A stretch of DNA of 13,007 nt from Oscillospiraceae bacterium. GTDB taxonomy: Bacteria; Bacillota; Clostridia; Oscillospirales; Ruminococcaceae. The stretch spans positions 1 to 13,007 of the forward strand of contig CAAFQL010000152.1 of the NCBI GenBank assembly GCA_900765125.1, read 5' to 3'. Both the position numbers and the translations under genes were made by a program. The first letter of the stretch is position 1. Each line of letters starts with the position of its first letter. The notes below the pieces were generated by a model that saw nothing but the letters and a program-made list of their open reading frames with translations, was not told where the DNA came from and ran no database searches. Of this stretch, positions 7,637 through 13,007 are shown piece after piece.

Positions 7637-8395
7637 TTACTTCGCTGCCTCCTCTTCTGCTGCCTTATCCTTATATACACCAAGAGGATAGTAAGGTATC
7701 ATCTGTTCTCTTACAAAATCCATTGATTTATCAGGAGAAAGTCCCCAGTTTGTAGGACAAGTTGAAAGTACTTCCACTATAGAAAGACCTCTCTTAGCAA
7801 CCTGATTATCAAATGCCTTGCGAATAGCCTTCTTAGCTTCACGTATATGAGGAACACTGTCAATCGCAACACGCTGTGCCAGTGCAACACCGCTGAGTGT
7901 AGACATCATCTCACAAATACGAATCGGGAAACCTGCTGTATCAGTATTTCTGCCGAATGGTGTTGTCTGTGTAACCTGACCCGGAAGAGTTGTCGGCGCC
8001 ATCTGTCCGCCTGTCATACCGTAAGTTGTATTATTGATAAAGATTATAACGATATTCTCGCCTCTTGTACCAACGTGAACAGTTTCAGCGGTACCTATAG
8101 CTGCAAGGTCACCATCGCCCTGATATGTAAATACTATCTTATCCGGATTTACTCTCTTTGCGCCTGTTGCAACAGCCGGAGCACGTCCATGAGGAGCTTC
8201 GATTACATCGCAGCCAAAATAGTTATAGGACATTACTGAACATCCTACCGGTACAACACCAATAGTATCACCAATAACACCCATTTCATCAAGAACCTCG
8301 CACACCAGACGGTGAACGATACCATGTCCGCAGCCCGGACAAAAATGTGTAGAAACGTCCAGCAGGGACTTAGGACGGTCAAATATAACTGCCAT
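7637..8395 (-). CDS. 2-oxoacid:ferredoxin oxidoreductase beta subunit (TPP- and [4Fe-4S]-binding)
   Basis: Catalytic beta subunit that binds thiamine pyrophosphate and one [4Fe-4S] cluster; it decarboxylates a 2-oxoacid and passes electrons to ferredoxin (reversible in anaerobes). The 252-residue protein has CPGCGH with Cys19 and Cys22, then Cys52 (VGCSV) and Cys213 (STCPTNW), a spacing that fits the four cluster ligands of this family. The TPP signature is GDGD at 93-96 followed by NNTTYGMTGGQ at 121-131. The start overlaps the alpha-subunit stop by one base (TAATG), and a full anti-Shine-Dalgarno match AGGAGGTG lies 7 bases upstream, indicating coupled, efficient translation. Family membership is sure; whether the substrate is 2-oxoisovalerate or 2-oxoglutarate is inferred from the alpha subunit and neighbours. 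Confidence 0.95.
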   Translation of the reverse strand: MAVIFDRPKSLLDVSTHFCPGCGHGIVHRLVCEVLDEMGVIGDTIGVVPVGCSVMSYNYFGCDVIEAPHGRAPAVATGAKRVNPDKIVFTYQGDGDLAAIGTAETVHVGTRGENIVIIFINNTTYGMTGGQMAPTTLPGQVTQTTPFGRNTDTAGFPIRICEMMSTLSGVALAQRVAIDSVPHIREAKKAIRKAFDNQVAKRGLSIVEVLSTCPTNWGLSPDKSMDFVREQMIPYYPLGVYKDKAAEEEAAK

Positions 8396-9456
8396 TACTT
8401 AGCACCTCCTGTAAGCTTAATAATTTCATCATATACCTCGGCAGGTGTAGGAATTACGCCGCCTGTTCTGCCAAAGAATAATGTAGGGATCTTACACTCT
8501 GTAGCAAGCTTTACATCATAGATCATCTGACCCATTGACATTTCAACGTCAAGAATATTCTTAGCGTCCTTTGTAGCTTCTCTCAGTTCCTTTACAGGGA
8601 AAGGCCACAGTGTTTTTGGACGGAAAAGACCTACCTTTATGCCTTCATTACGAGCCTTTGTAACAGCAGACTTAGCAACACGAGCAGTTGCACCATAAGC
8701 TGTAATAACAAGCTCTGCACCGTCACACATATAGATCTCTGCATCAGTTTCATTTTCTTCTATAGTCTTATAACGCTCAAAACGCTCCTTAACCTTTGCT
8801 TCAAGCAATGGCGCATCAAGGAACAATGAGTTGATGATATGATGCTCACGTTCATTTTTATGACCACAAGCTGCCCAATCAGACTTATCAGGAAGCTCTG
8901 TTTTAGGTTCAGGGAATGTAACAGGCTCCATCATCTGACCGAGAAGGCCGTCTGCCAGTATCATAACAGGTGTGCGGTATTCATCCGCCTTATCAAATGC
9001 CAGTGTAACTACATCAACCATTTCCTGTACAGAACAAGGAGCATAAACCATAATATGAAAATCTCCGTGACCCATAGCCTTTGTAGCCTGAAAATAATCA
9101 GACTGTGCAGGTTGAATAGAACCAAGTCCGGGGCCGCCTCTCTGTACATTTATGATAACTGCCGGAAGGTCAGAACCTGCCATATAGGAAATGCCCTCTG
9201 CTTTCAAAGATACGCCCGGTGATGATGATGATGTCATTGCACGAACGCCTGTTGACGCTGCGCCAAGTACCATATTGATTGCAGCAATTTCAGATTCTGC
9301 CTGCAAAAATACGCCGCCTGCCTTTTCCATACGCTTAGCCATATAAGCTGAAAGCTCAGTCTGCGGTGTAATAGGATAGCCAAAGAAGCATTTACAGCCG
9401 CATCGAATAGCTGCTTCTGCCAGAGCTTCGTTACCCTTCATAAGACTTCTTTCCAC
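8395..9456 (-). CDS. vorB: 2-oxoacid:ferredoxin oxidoreductase alpha subunit, VorB-like (2-oxoisovalerate type)
   Basis: Alpha subunit (353 residues) containing the pyrimidine-binding TPP half and the transketolase C-terminal-like domain. N-terminal motifs are GYPITPQTELSAYMA (26-40), QAESEIAAINMVLGAA (52-67), TSSSSPGVSLKAEGISYMAG (75-94) and RGGPGLGSIQPAQSDYFQAT (106-125). The TSSSSPG loop and the overall length resemble proteins annotated as VorB (3-methyl-2-oxobutanoate:ferredoxin oxidoreductase) more than pyruvate enzymes; a 2-oxoglutarate (KorA) function remains possible. The start is a GTG at 9454-9456, chosen because AAAAGGAAG lies 10 bases upstream; the ATG at 9441 has only a poor site. 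Spacing to the ferredoxin gene is 17 bases. Physiologically it would link branched 2-oxoacids with acyl-CoA plus CO2. Confidence 0.88.
   Translation of the reverse strand: MERSLMKGNEALAEAAIRCGCKCFFGYPITPQTELSAYMAKRMEKAGGVFLQAESEIAAINMVLGAASTGVRAMTSSSSPGVSLKAEGISYMAGSDLPAVIINVQRGGPGLGSIQPAQSDYFQATKAMGHGDFHIMVYAPCSVQEMVDVVTLAFDKADEYRTPVMILADGLLGQMMEPVTFPEPKTELPDKSDWAACGHKNEREHHIINSLFLDAPLLEAKVKERFERYKTIEENETDAEIYMCDGAELVITAYGATARVAKSAVTKARNEGIKVGLFRPKTLWPFPVKELREATKDAKNILDVEMSMGQMIYDVKLATECKIPTLFFGRTGGVIPTPAEVYDEIIKLTGGAK
8403..8410 (-). promoter_or_regulatory. Strong Shine-Dalgarno of the beta-subunit gene
   Basis: The - strand reads AGGAGGTG, fully complementary to the 16S rRNA 3' tail, 7 bases before the ATG at 8395. 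It lies inside the end of the alpha-subunit gene and fixes the beta-subunit start despite the one-base TAATG overlap. Confidence 0.8.
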
Positions 9457-9466
9457 GATAAATTCA

Positions 9467-9475
9467 CTTCCTTTT
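9467..9475 (-). promoter_or_regulatory. Ribosome binding site that supports the GTG start of the alpha subunit
   Basis: The - strand reads AAAAGGAAG here, overlapping the stop region of the ferredoxin gene and lying 10 bases before the GTG at 9456. The in-frame ATG 15 bases further on (9441) has only GAAAGAAG close to it, so the GTG start is favoured. Confidence 0.6.
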
Positions 9476-9680
9476 ATTTCTCAATTTTTATTGCGCAATC
9501 AGGACACATCATTGCACACATCATACATGATATGCAAGCGTCCTGATCGGTGCAGATTGCAGTAAAATAACCTTTTTCGTTACGCTTTTCCTTCTGAATA
9601 GCTACAAGCTTCTTAGGACAGGCTGTTATACACAATCCGCATCCCTTACAGCGTTCAAAGCGAACCTGCATCTTCTCCAT
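9474..9680 (-). CDS. 2x[4Fe-4S] ferredoxin (delta) subunit of the 2-oxoacid oxidoreductase
   Basis: A 68-residue bacterial-type ferredoxin that carries electrons from the TPP subunits to free ferredoxin. Two complete cluster motifs are seen: CKGCGLCITACP with Cys11, 14, 17 and 21, and CISCMMCAMMCP with Cys49, 52, 55 and 59. Two further cysteines, Cys43 and Cys62, are not part of the standard motifs. The start is set by AAGGAGG (plus-strand CCTCCTT, 9690-9696), 9 bases upstream of the ATG. It lies between the P-loop ATPase gene (19 bases) and the alpha subunit (17 bases), the usual delta-alpha-beta-gamma order for VOR/KOR operons. Confidence 0.95.
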   Translation of the reverse strand: MEKMQVRFERCKGCGLCITACPKKLVAIQKEKRNEKGYFTAICTDQDACISCMMCAMMCPDCAIKIEK

Positions 9681-9699
9681 ATATCTTAACCTCCTTATT

Positions 9700-10356
9700 T
9701 TATAACTCTTCCCACACAGGTTTTACATAAACCTTAGCCGGAATGCCGTTTTGTACAGAAACACTGAGATCATCCCTATATACAGTGCCTTTGAGAGGAA
9801 GTCCTGCTTTGGCTGCAATCTCCTCTGCATAAGAAATGCTGCGAAGAATAGTTTCCGCAGTTGTTTCTTTTCCCAGATTTGAATTATTTATTATACCTGT
9901 ATGCTTCATCCTGGAGACCTCTTCTATCTCATACATGAGCTTCAAAGCTTCCGAAGAGTCTTTTGTAAGATACCTGTAAGCATTTACAACATAAAGCATA
10001 TCAAGATCATCTTTATACTTCTCAAGTGCCTCTGCATATCTGCCAAGACCAATAGCCCCAGCATCGTCTCCACCTACATCTACTATAAGATAACCCGGCT
10101 CATATGCCATTCGCTCTATATCAAATGATATTGCAGGTATATCAAGACTTGTATTGGCATACATAGATGCTGCAAGTATTACACCTTTTTCCTTGAAAAG
10201 CTCTCCGAAGTCCGCTGTACGGAAATAAGGATTAACTATATCAAAATCTACTATAGTTACCTTTTCACCTTTTTCTGCAAGCTTAACAGCCTGATTAACA
10301 GCAAAATTCGTTTTACCTGTGCCATAATGACCGGTTATTACAGTTATTTTTTTCAT
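9700..10356 (-). CDS. P-loop ATPase of the MinD/CobQ/ParA-like (SIMIBI) class, first gene of the oxidoreductase operon
   Basis: A 218-residue soluble nucleotide-binding protein. Walker A is GHYGTGKT at residues 9-16; a SIMIBI-style switch VDFDIVNPYFR (36-46) carries Asp37 and Asp39; a Walker B-like LIVDVGGDD spans 90-98; and INNSNLGKET (155-164) may be the base-recognition region. The P-loop has a classical GTGKT and lacks the KGG deviant signature of true MinD/ParA. The protein contains no cysteine at all, so it cannot bind an iron-sulfur cluster through a CxxC motif as Mrp/Nbp35 carriers do. The ATG at 10354-10356 is preceded by AGAGGA (plus-strand 10366-10371). It leads the operon, 19 bases before the ferredoxin gene. 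Its role is unknown; assembly or regulation of the oxidoreductase is an inference from position only. Confidence 0.85.
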   Translation of the reverse strand: MKKITVITGHYGTGKTNFAVNQAVKLAEKGEKVTIVDFDIVNPYFRTADFGELFKEKGVILAASMYANTSLDIPAISFDIERMAYEPGYLIVDVGGDDAGAIGLGRYAEALEKYKDDLDMLYVVNAYRYLTKDSSEALKLMYEIEEVSRMKHTGIINNSNLGKETTAETILRSISYAEEIAAKAGLPLKGTVYRDDLSVSVQNGIPAKVYVKPVWEEL

Positions 10357-10399
10357 TTCTTACCGTCCTCTTTCTGACTGCCTTTCATCATGCTTTATT

Positions 10400-10428
10400 A
10401 TTATACCACATTCCATTTTAAATTGCAA
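10400..10428 (-). promoter_or_regulatory. Sigma-A promoter of the ATPase-oxidoreductase operon
   Basis: On the - strand TTGCAA (10423-10428) is followed after exactly 17 bases by TATAAT (10400-10405), which is preceded by TGG, giving an extended -10 (TGGTATAAT). The -10 is a perfect match and the -35 matches four of six consensus bases. Transcription would start near 10393, leaving a 5' leader of roughly 37 bases before the ATG at 10356. Confidence 0.75.
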
Positions 10429-10550
10429 GTATCTTTGTATAGTAAAGTACGGAAATATGCATAGAATACCAACAGTACAAACACATGAAAATAAAGTTCT
10501 TATTTTTAACAAAAAAACAATAGAACTGATATACCCACAACTCAACAAAA

Positions 10551-10559
10551 TGATATAAT
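10551..10559 (+). promoter_or_regulatory. Extended -10 element upstream of the GH5 gene
   Basis: TGATATAAT is an exact extended -10 (TGnTATAAT), ending 31 bases before the GH5 ATG. No good -35 lies 17 bases upstream (ATACCC), so the promoter may rely on the TG extension or on an activator. The surrounding 10357-10590 region is AT-rich and holds both divergent promoters. Confidence 0.45.
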
Positions 10560-10590
10560 ATATAAAAATTTACCGAAAGGAAGTATATTT

Positions 10591-11625
10591 ATGCGTACAT
10601 TTGACGGATATATGCACGGACTAAACCTTGGTGGCTGGCTTTCACAGACATCCGATACATCTCCTGAACATTACAATAATTTTATAACAGAAGAAGATAT
10701 TGCTTATATTGCATCTCTTGGTCTTGACCATGTGAGAGTACCTGTTGATTACATGCTTATCGAAGAAGAAAACGGTGATCCTAAAGAGGACGGCTATCAT
10801 TACATCGACAACTGTATCGAATGGTGTAAAAAGCATGGACTTAATATGATCTTAGATCTGCACAAAACATTCGGTTATTCATTTGACCCTCTTGATAAAA
10901 CAGATAAGACCATTTTCTTCTATGATAAAGCACTTCAGGAAAGATTCTACTCAACATGGCAAACTATTGCAAGCAGATATAAAACTGAAAGCAGCCATGT
11001 TGCATTCGAACTGCTTAATGAAATAGTTGAACCGGAAGTTGCGGAGGCATGGAATGAAATTGCAATTACTGCTATCGCTAAGATACATGAGATCTCTCCT
11101 GATTCATGGGTAGTTTTCGGTGGTACTATGTATAACAATGTACTTTGTGTACCTGAGCTTGCAAAAACCGATGATCAAAAGGTTGTTTACACTTTTCACA
11201 GCTATGAGCCGCTTATCTTTACACATCAAGGAGCCTACTGGGTAGACAATATGCCATCTGATTTCAGGGTCAAATATCCTGACGATCTGGAAAACTATAG
11301 AAAGTACAGCAATATGCTGTCCAAGCCGTTAGTAAACGCTATTTACAAGGATGATTTGCCTGAAATGTCACCTGATTATTTTGAACTGCTTTTTGCTCCT
11401 GCTCTTGAAACTGCAAAGGAAAGAAATATTCCACTGTACTGCGGTGAGTACGGCGTTATTGATCTTGCTGATGATGAATCAAAAATAAACTGGGTAACTG
11501 ACATAAGTGTTGTTTTTGATAAATACAATATCGGCAGAGCATACTGGAACTATAAAGAAAAAGACTTTGGAATTGTAAATATACCGAACGAAGATATTAG
11601 AAGAAAACTTGCTTCCAAGCTGTAA
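10591..11625 (+). CDS. GH5 glycoside hydrolase, CelC-like intracellular endo-beta-glucanase
   Basis: A 344-residue (beta/alpha)8-barrel glycosidase strongly resembling Clostridium thermocellum CelC (343 residues, GH5). Shared stretches include GLNLGGWLSQ, LGLDHVRVPVDY, EDGYHYIDNCIEWCKKHGL, HVAFELLNEIVEP and LYCGEYGVI. The acid/base is Glu144 (LLNEIVEP) and the nucleophile Glu286 (YCGEYGV); the aromatic WNYKEKDFGI motif with Trp319 follows. There is no signal peptide, dockerin or carbohydrate-binding module, so it probably acts in the cytoplasm on imported beta-glucan or cello-oligosaccharides; the exact substrate is inferred. AAAGGAAG (10576-10583) supports the start. It is a single-gene unit between a divergent ATPase operon and a strong terminator, with a convergent PAP2 gene beyond. 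Confidence 0.93.
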   Translation: MRTFDGYMHGLNLGGWLSQTSDTSPEHYNNFITEEDIAYIASLGLDHVRVPVDYMLIEEENGDPKEDGYHYIDNCIEWCKKHGLNMILDLHKTFGYSFDPLDKTDKTIFFYDKALQERFYSTWQTIASRYKTESSHVAFELLNEIVEPEVAEAWNEIAITAIAKIHEISPDSWVVFGGTMYNNVLCVPELAKTDDQKVVYTFHSYEPLIFTHQGAYWVDNMPSDFRVKYPDDLENYRKYSNMLSKPLVNAIYKDDLPEMSPDYFELLFAPALETAKERNIPLYCGEYGVIDLADDESKINWVTDISVVFDKYNIGRAYWNYKEKDFGIVNIPNEDIRRKLASKL

Positions 11626-11633
11626 TATAATGA

Positions 11634-11676
11634 AAAAACCTGCTCTTTAATAAAAAAGAGCAGGTTTTTGTTTTTG
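11634..11676. terminator. Strong bidirectional intrinsic terminator after the GH5 gene
   Basis: AAAAACCTGCTCTTT (11634-11648) and AAAGAGCAGGTTTTT (11655-11669) make a perfect 15-bp stem with a 6-base loop. On the + strand it runs into TTTTTGTTTTT, and the matching A run on the left gives a U-tract for the - strand, so it can end both the GH5 and the convergent PAP2 transcripts. Confidence 0.92.
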
Positions 11677-11698
11677 GTGAATGACTTTTTGGAAGTGA

Positions 11699-12349
11699 TT
11701 ATACGTAAACGCATCCCTTAAGATTACATATCTTCCTTGACAGAAACAATCCTATTTCCACAAAGCATACAGCACCAATCATGTCAAGTACTACGTGCTG
11801 TTTTACAAAGACAGTAGATGCAAATACCATAAGTGTAAATACTAAGCATATGTACTTATACCATTTACCTGGCTTTGTAAGGTACATTGCACCTCGAAAA
11901 CATACCCAACTTTCCAAACAATGCACCGATGGAAAAAGATTATCCGGTGCATCGCTGCTGTAAACAAGAGCTGTAAGATTGCTCCATAAATCGTTCGAGA
12001 CGATCTCAGGACGTTCAATAGTTGTCGGAAATATCACAAAACACACAAAAGCCATTGCTTTAGCTATAAGTTCACCTACAACTATCCATTTGAAAACATA
12101 TCTGTTTTCCCGAGCAATAAGCCCATAGCCCAGAATCCACTGTACATATGCAAGTATATACACCGAAATAAATGCAGGACAAAATGGTATGATACTGTCT
12201 AACTGTGTATAAATGGTATAATGTTCCATATCTGAGGTAAATAATCTTGTACCAAAATAGGTAACACCATTAAACACGATCATTACCATGAGAGGGATGT
12301 AAGAATACACAGGTAATATTCTTGTACATAGGTTTTTGATTTTTGTCAT
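11699..12349 (-). CDS. PAP2-superfamily membrane phosphatase (AUR1/PAP2_3-like)
   Basis: A 216-residue integral membrane protein of the type-2 phosphatidic acid phosphatase superfamily, which acts on lipid phosphates or transfers phospho-head groups. Catalytic motifs are FPSVH (139-143) and the histidine/aspartate motif STVFVKQHVVLD (178-189) with His185 and Asp189. The first PAP2 motif is reduced to FPTTIERP (107-114), as in the inositol-phosphorylceramide-synthase-like branch (PAP2_3). About five hydrophobic segments are visible (near 16-33, 59-79, 86-108, 165-183, 187-203). An in-frame ATG at 12358 is possible, but a Shine-Dalgarno AAGGA abuts it with no spacing and is 8 bases before the ATG at 12349, so the latter is chosen. 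Transcription comes from a perfect consensus promoter at 12395-12423. Its substrate is unknown. Confidence 0.87.
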   Translation of the reverse strand: MTKIKNLCTRILPVYSYIPLMVMIVFNGVTYFGTRLFTSDMEHYTIYTQLDSIIPFCPAFISVYILAYVQWILGYGLIARENRYVFKWIVVGELIAKAMAFVCFVIFPTTIERPEIVSNDLWSNLTALVYSSDAPDNLFPSVHCLESWVCFRGAMYLTKPGKWYKYICLVFTLMVFASTVFVKQHVVLDMIGAVCFVEIGLFLSRKICNLKGCVYV

Positions 12350-12357
12350 ATTTTTCA

Positions 12358-12362
12358 TCCTT
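12358..12362 (-). promoter_or_regulatory. Ribosome binding site deciding the PAP2 start
   Basis: The - strand reads AAGGA, 8 bases before the ATG at 12349 but overlapping the first base of the in-frame ATG at 12358. Normal spacing therefore favours the downstream start. Confidence 0.55.
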
Positions 12363-12394
12363 ATGTAAATATTTAACCCATTAACTCAAAGAAC

Positions 12395-12423
12395 ATTATA
12401 ACTCATGCATTTGATAATGTCAA
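12395..12423 (-). promoter_or_regulatory. Perfect consensus sigma-A promoter for the PAP2 gene
   Basis: On the - strand TTGACA (12418-12423), a 17-base spacer and TATAAT (12395-12400). All twelve consensus bases match. The start point would be near 12388, about 39 bases before the ATG at 12349. Confidence 0.85.
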
Positions 12424-12499
12424 GACTTTTATATGGATTCAATTGAAGCTGAATTTATAATAATAAATCTAATTTCCATACCGATTCGTGAAAAATCCA

Positions 12500-12528
12500 T
12501 TGACACAAAGCTTTATTGATAGTATAAT
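12500..12528 (+). promoter_or_regulatory. Perfect consensus sigma-A promoter for the CE2-type lipoprotein gene
   Basis: TTGACA at 12500-12505, a 17-base spacer and TATAAT at 12523-12528. All twelve consensus bases match. Transcription would start near 12535, giving a leader of about 50 bases before the ATG at 12586. Confidence 0.88.
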
Positions 12529-12533
12529 TATAT

Positions 12534-12547
12534 TAAGAAGTTTCTTA
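12534..12547. promoter_or_regulatory. 14-bp inverted repeat at the predicted transcription start (possible operator)
   Basis: TAAGAA-GT-TTCTTA is a perfect 6-bp inverted repeat with a 2-base centre. It lies 5 bases after the -10 element and covers the expected +1, a position where a repressor would block the promoter. No binding protein is identified. Confidence 0.35.
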
Positions 12548-12585
12548 TCACGATAGCTGCTTCCTGAACGAAAGGATACGGTAAA

Positions 12586-13007
12586 ATGAAATCTAAAAAA
12601 ATAAATCTTACAGCTGCAATAATTGTTGCATCAGGACTTTTAGGCTTATTCGGCTGCTCTGACATAGATAATACTGCTTCAGAAATAGTAAATATCACGG
12701 ATCATAATGTTGTGACTGAAAGCATCATAGATCAAGAATCTATTATCACCTCAACTAATCAAACAACAAAATCTGAACCTGTAATAGACCCGGATTCACC
12801 TATTCTAAAAAGTCATCTCAAATTTCAGGGCAGACATCTATACAAAAATGATATTCAATGGCTTGTTCAAAGCGGCAGTGCTGCGGAATTTACTGTAACA
12901 GGAACAAATGTTTCGATTGTGCTCACAAACATTTCTTCTATAAACAATTATAGCAGCAGGCGTCCAAGATATGCCGTTTTCCTTGACGGAAAATTGGTTC
13001 GTGATAA
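12586..13007 (+). CDS. Putative lipoprotein carbohydrate esterase, CE2-type N-terminal domain, 3'-truncated by window end
   Basis: The frame is open from the ATG at 12586 to the end of the window (140 codons and two bases). The N-terminus is a lipoprotein signal: MKSKK, a hydrophobic stretch, and a lipobox LFGC with Cys24, so the protein should be anchored on the outer face of the membrane. A polar Ser/Thr/Ile-rich linker runs to about residue 72. From there FQGRHLYKND, WLVQSGSAAEFTVTG and RRPRYAVFLDGK match, as I recall it, the jelly-roll domain that precedes the SGNH catalytic domain in CE2 acetylxylan esterases. The catalytic part lies beyond the window, so activity is not shown. AAAGGA (12571-12576) sits 9 bases before the ATG. 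It is divergent from the PAP2 gene and has its own consensus promoter. Confidence 0.8.
   Translation, partial: MKSKKINLTAAIIVASGLLGLFGCSDIDNTASEIVNITDHNVVTESIIDQESIITSTNQTTKSEPVIDPDSPILKSHLKFQGRHLYKNDIQWLVQSGSAAEFTVTGTNVSIVLTNISSINNYSSRRPRYAVFLDGKLVRD

Noticed and set aside
8839..9222. A 127-codon + strand open frame inside the alpha-subunit gene
   Set aside because: Antisense to the conserved VorB-like protein; His/Cys-rich composition typical of a reverse-complement shadow.
9221..9233. GATGATGATGATG triplet repeat resembling a microsatellite
   Set aside because: It encodes the conserved serine run of the TSSSSPG motif in the alpha subunit, so protein conservation explains it.
10495..10527. 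Inverted repeat AGTTCT / AGAACT upstream of the GH5 gene
   Set aside because: Only 6-bp arms 21 bases apart in AT-rich DNA; too weak to call an operator without conservation data.
10360..10548. A 62-codon - strand open frame between the ATPase and GH5 genes
   Set aside because: It overlaps the operon promoter at 10400-10428, has no ribosome binding site and resembles no protein; treated as intergenic DNA.
1..13007. CRISPR array, tRNA/rRNA genes, insertion sequences, phage or defence genes
   Set aside because: I found no direct-repeat array, no tRNA-like cloverleaf, no transposase or integrase motif and no known defence module in the window.

Overview
The window looks like the chromosome of an anaerobic, low-to-moderate GC Firmicute of the Ruminococcus / Oscillospiraceae type. 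Three things point there: a ferredoxin-linked 2-oxoacid oxidoreductase, a cytoplasmic cellulase resembling Clostridium thermocellum CelC together with a CE2-type esterase (plant-polysaccharide use), and clostridial-style AGGAGG ribosome binding sites and sigma-A promoters. The species cannot be named from the sequence alone. No tRNA, rRNA, CRISPR array, insertion sequence or phage gene is visible, and no gene-free stretch exceeds about 235 bases.

Left part, + strand (1-7013): a branched-chain amino acid block. The 3' three quarters of ilvD is followed by tightly spaced leuC, leuD and leuB. After a 14-bp hairpin comes a DUF815-type AAA+ ATPase, then ilvA (threonine deaminase with one ACT domain) and ridA (enamine/imine deaminase). 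IlvD makes 2-oxoisovalerate and 3-methyl-2-oxovalerate, LeuCDB continue towards leucine, IlvA supplies 2-oxobutyrate for isoleucine, and RidA clears the reactive intermediate that IlvA releases. The role of the ATPase is unknown.

Middle part, - strand (7101-10356): an operon convergent with the first block and separated from it by a long hairpin. In transcription order it has a cysteine-free P-loop (MinD/CobQ-like) ATPase, a 2x[4Fe-4S] ferredoxin subunit, and the alpha, beta and gamma subunits of a four-subunit 2-oxoacid:ferredoxin oxidoreductase. The alpha subunit most resembles VorB-type enzymes (2-oxoisovalerate). If so, this enzyme links the 2-oxoacids of the left block to branched acyl-CoAs and ferredoxin. 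A good promoter (TTGCAA-N17-TATAAT with TG extension) lies in front of the ATPase gene.

Right part (10591-13007): a single-gene unit for a CelC-like GH5 glycoside hydrolase without signal peptide, ending in a strong terminator; a convergent - strand PAP2/AUR1-like membrane phosphatase; and, divergent from it, the first 140 codons of a lipoprotein with a CE2-type N-terminal domain, cut by the window end. The PAP2 and CE2 genes are served by two back-to-back promoters that both match the sigma-A consensus exactly with 17-bp spacers, and a 14-bp palindrome sits at the predicted start of the CE2 transcript.

Most genes here are recognisable housekeeping or accessory metabolism. The least explained parts are the two ATPases placed inside metabolic operons and the small regulatory elements in the intergenic regions. 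I saw no clear sign of a wholly new multi-gene system.
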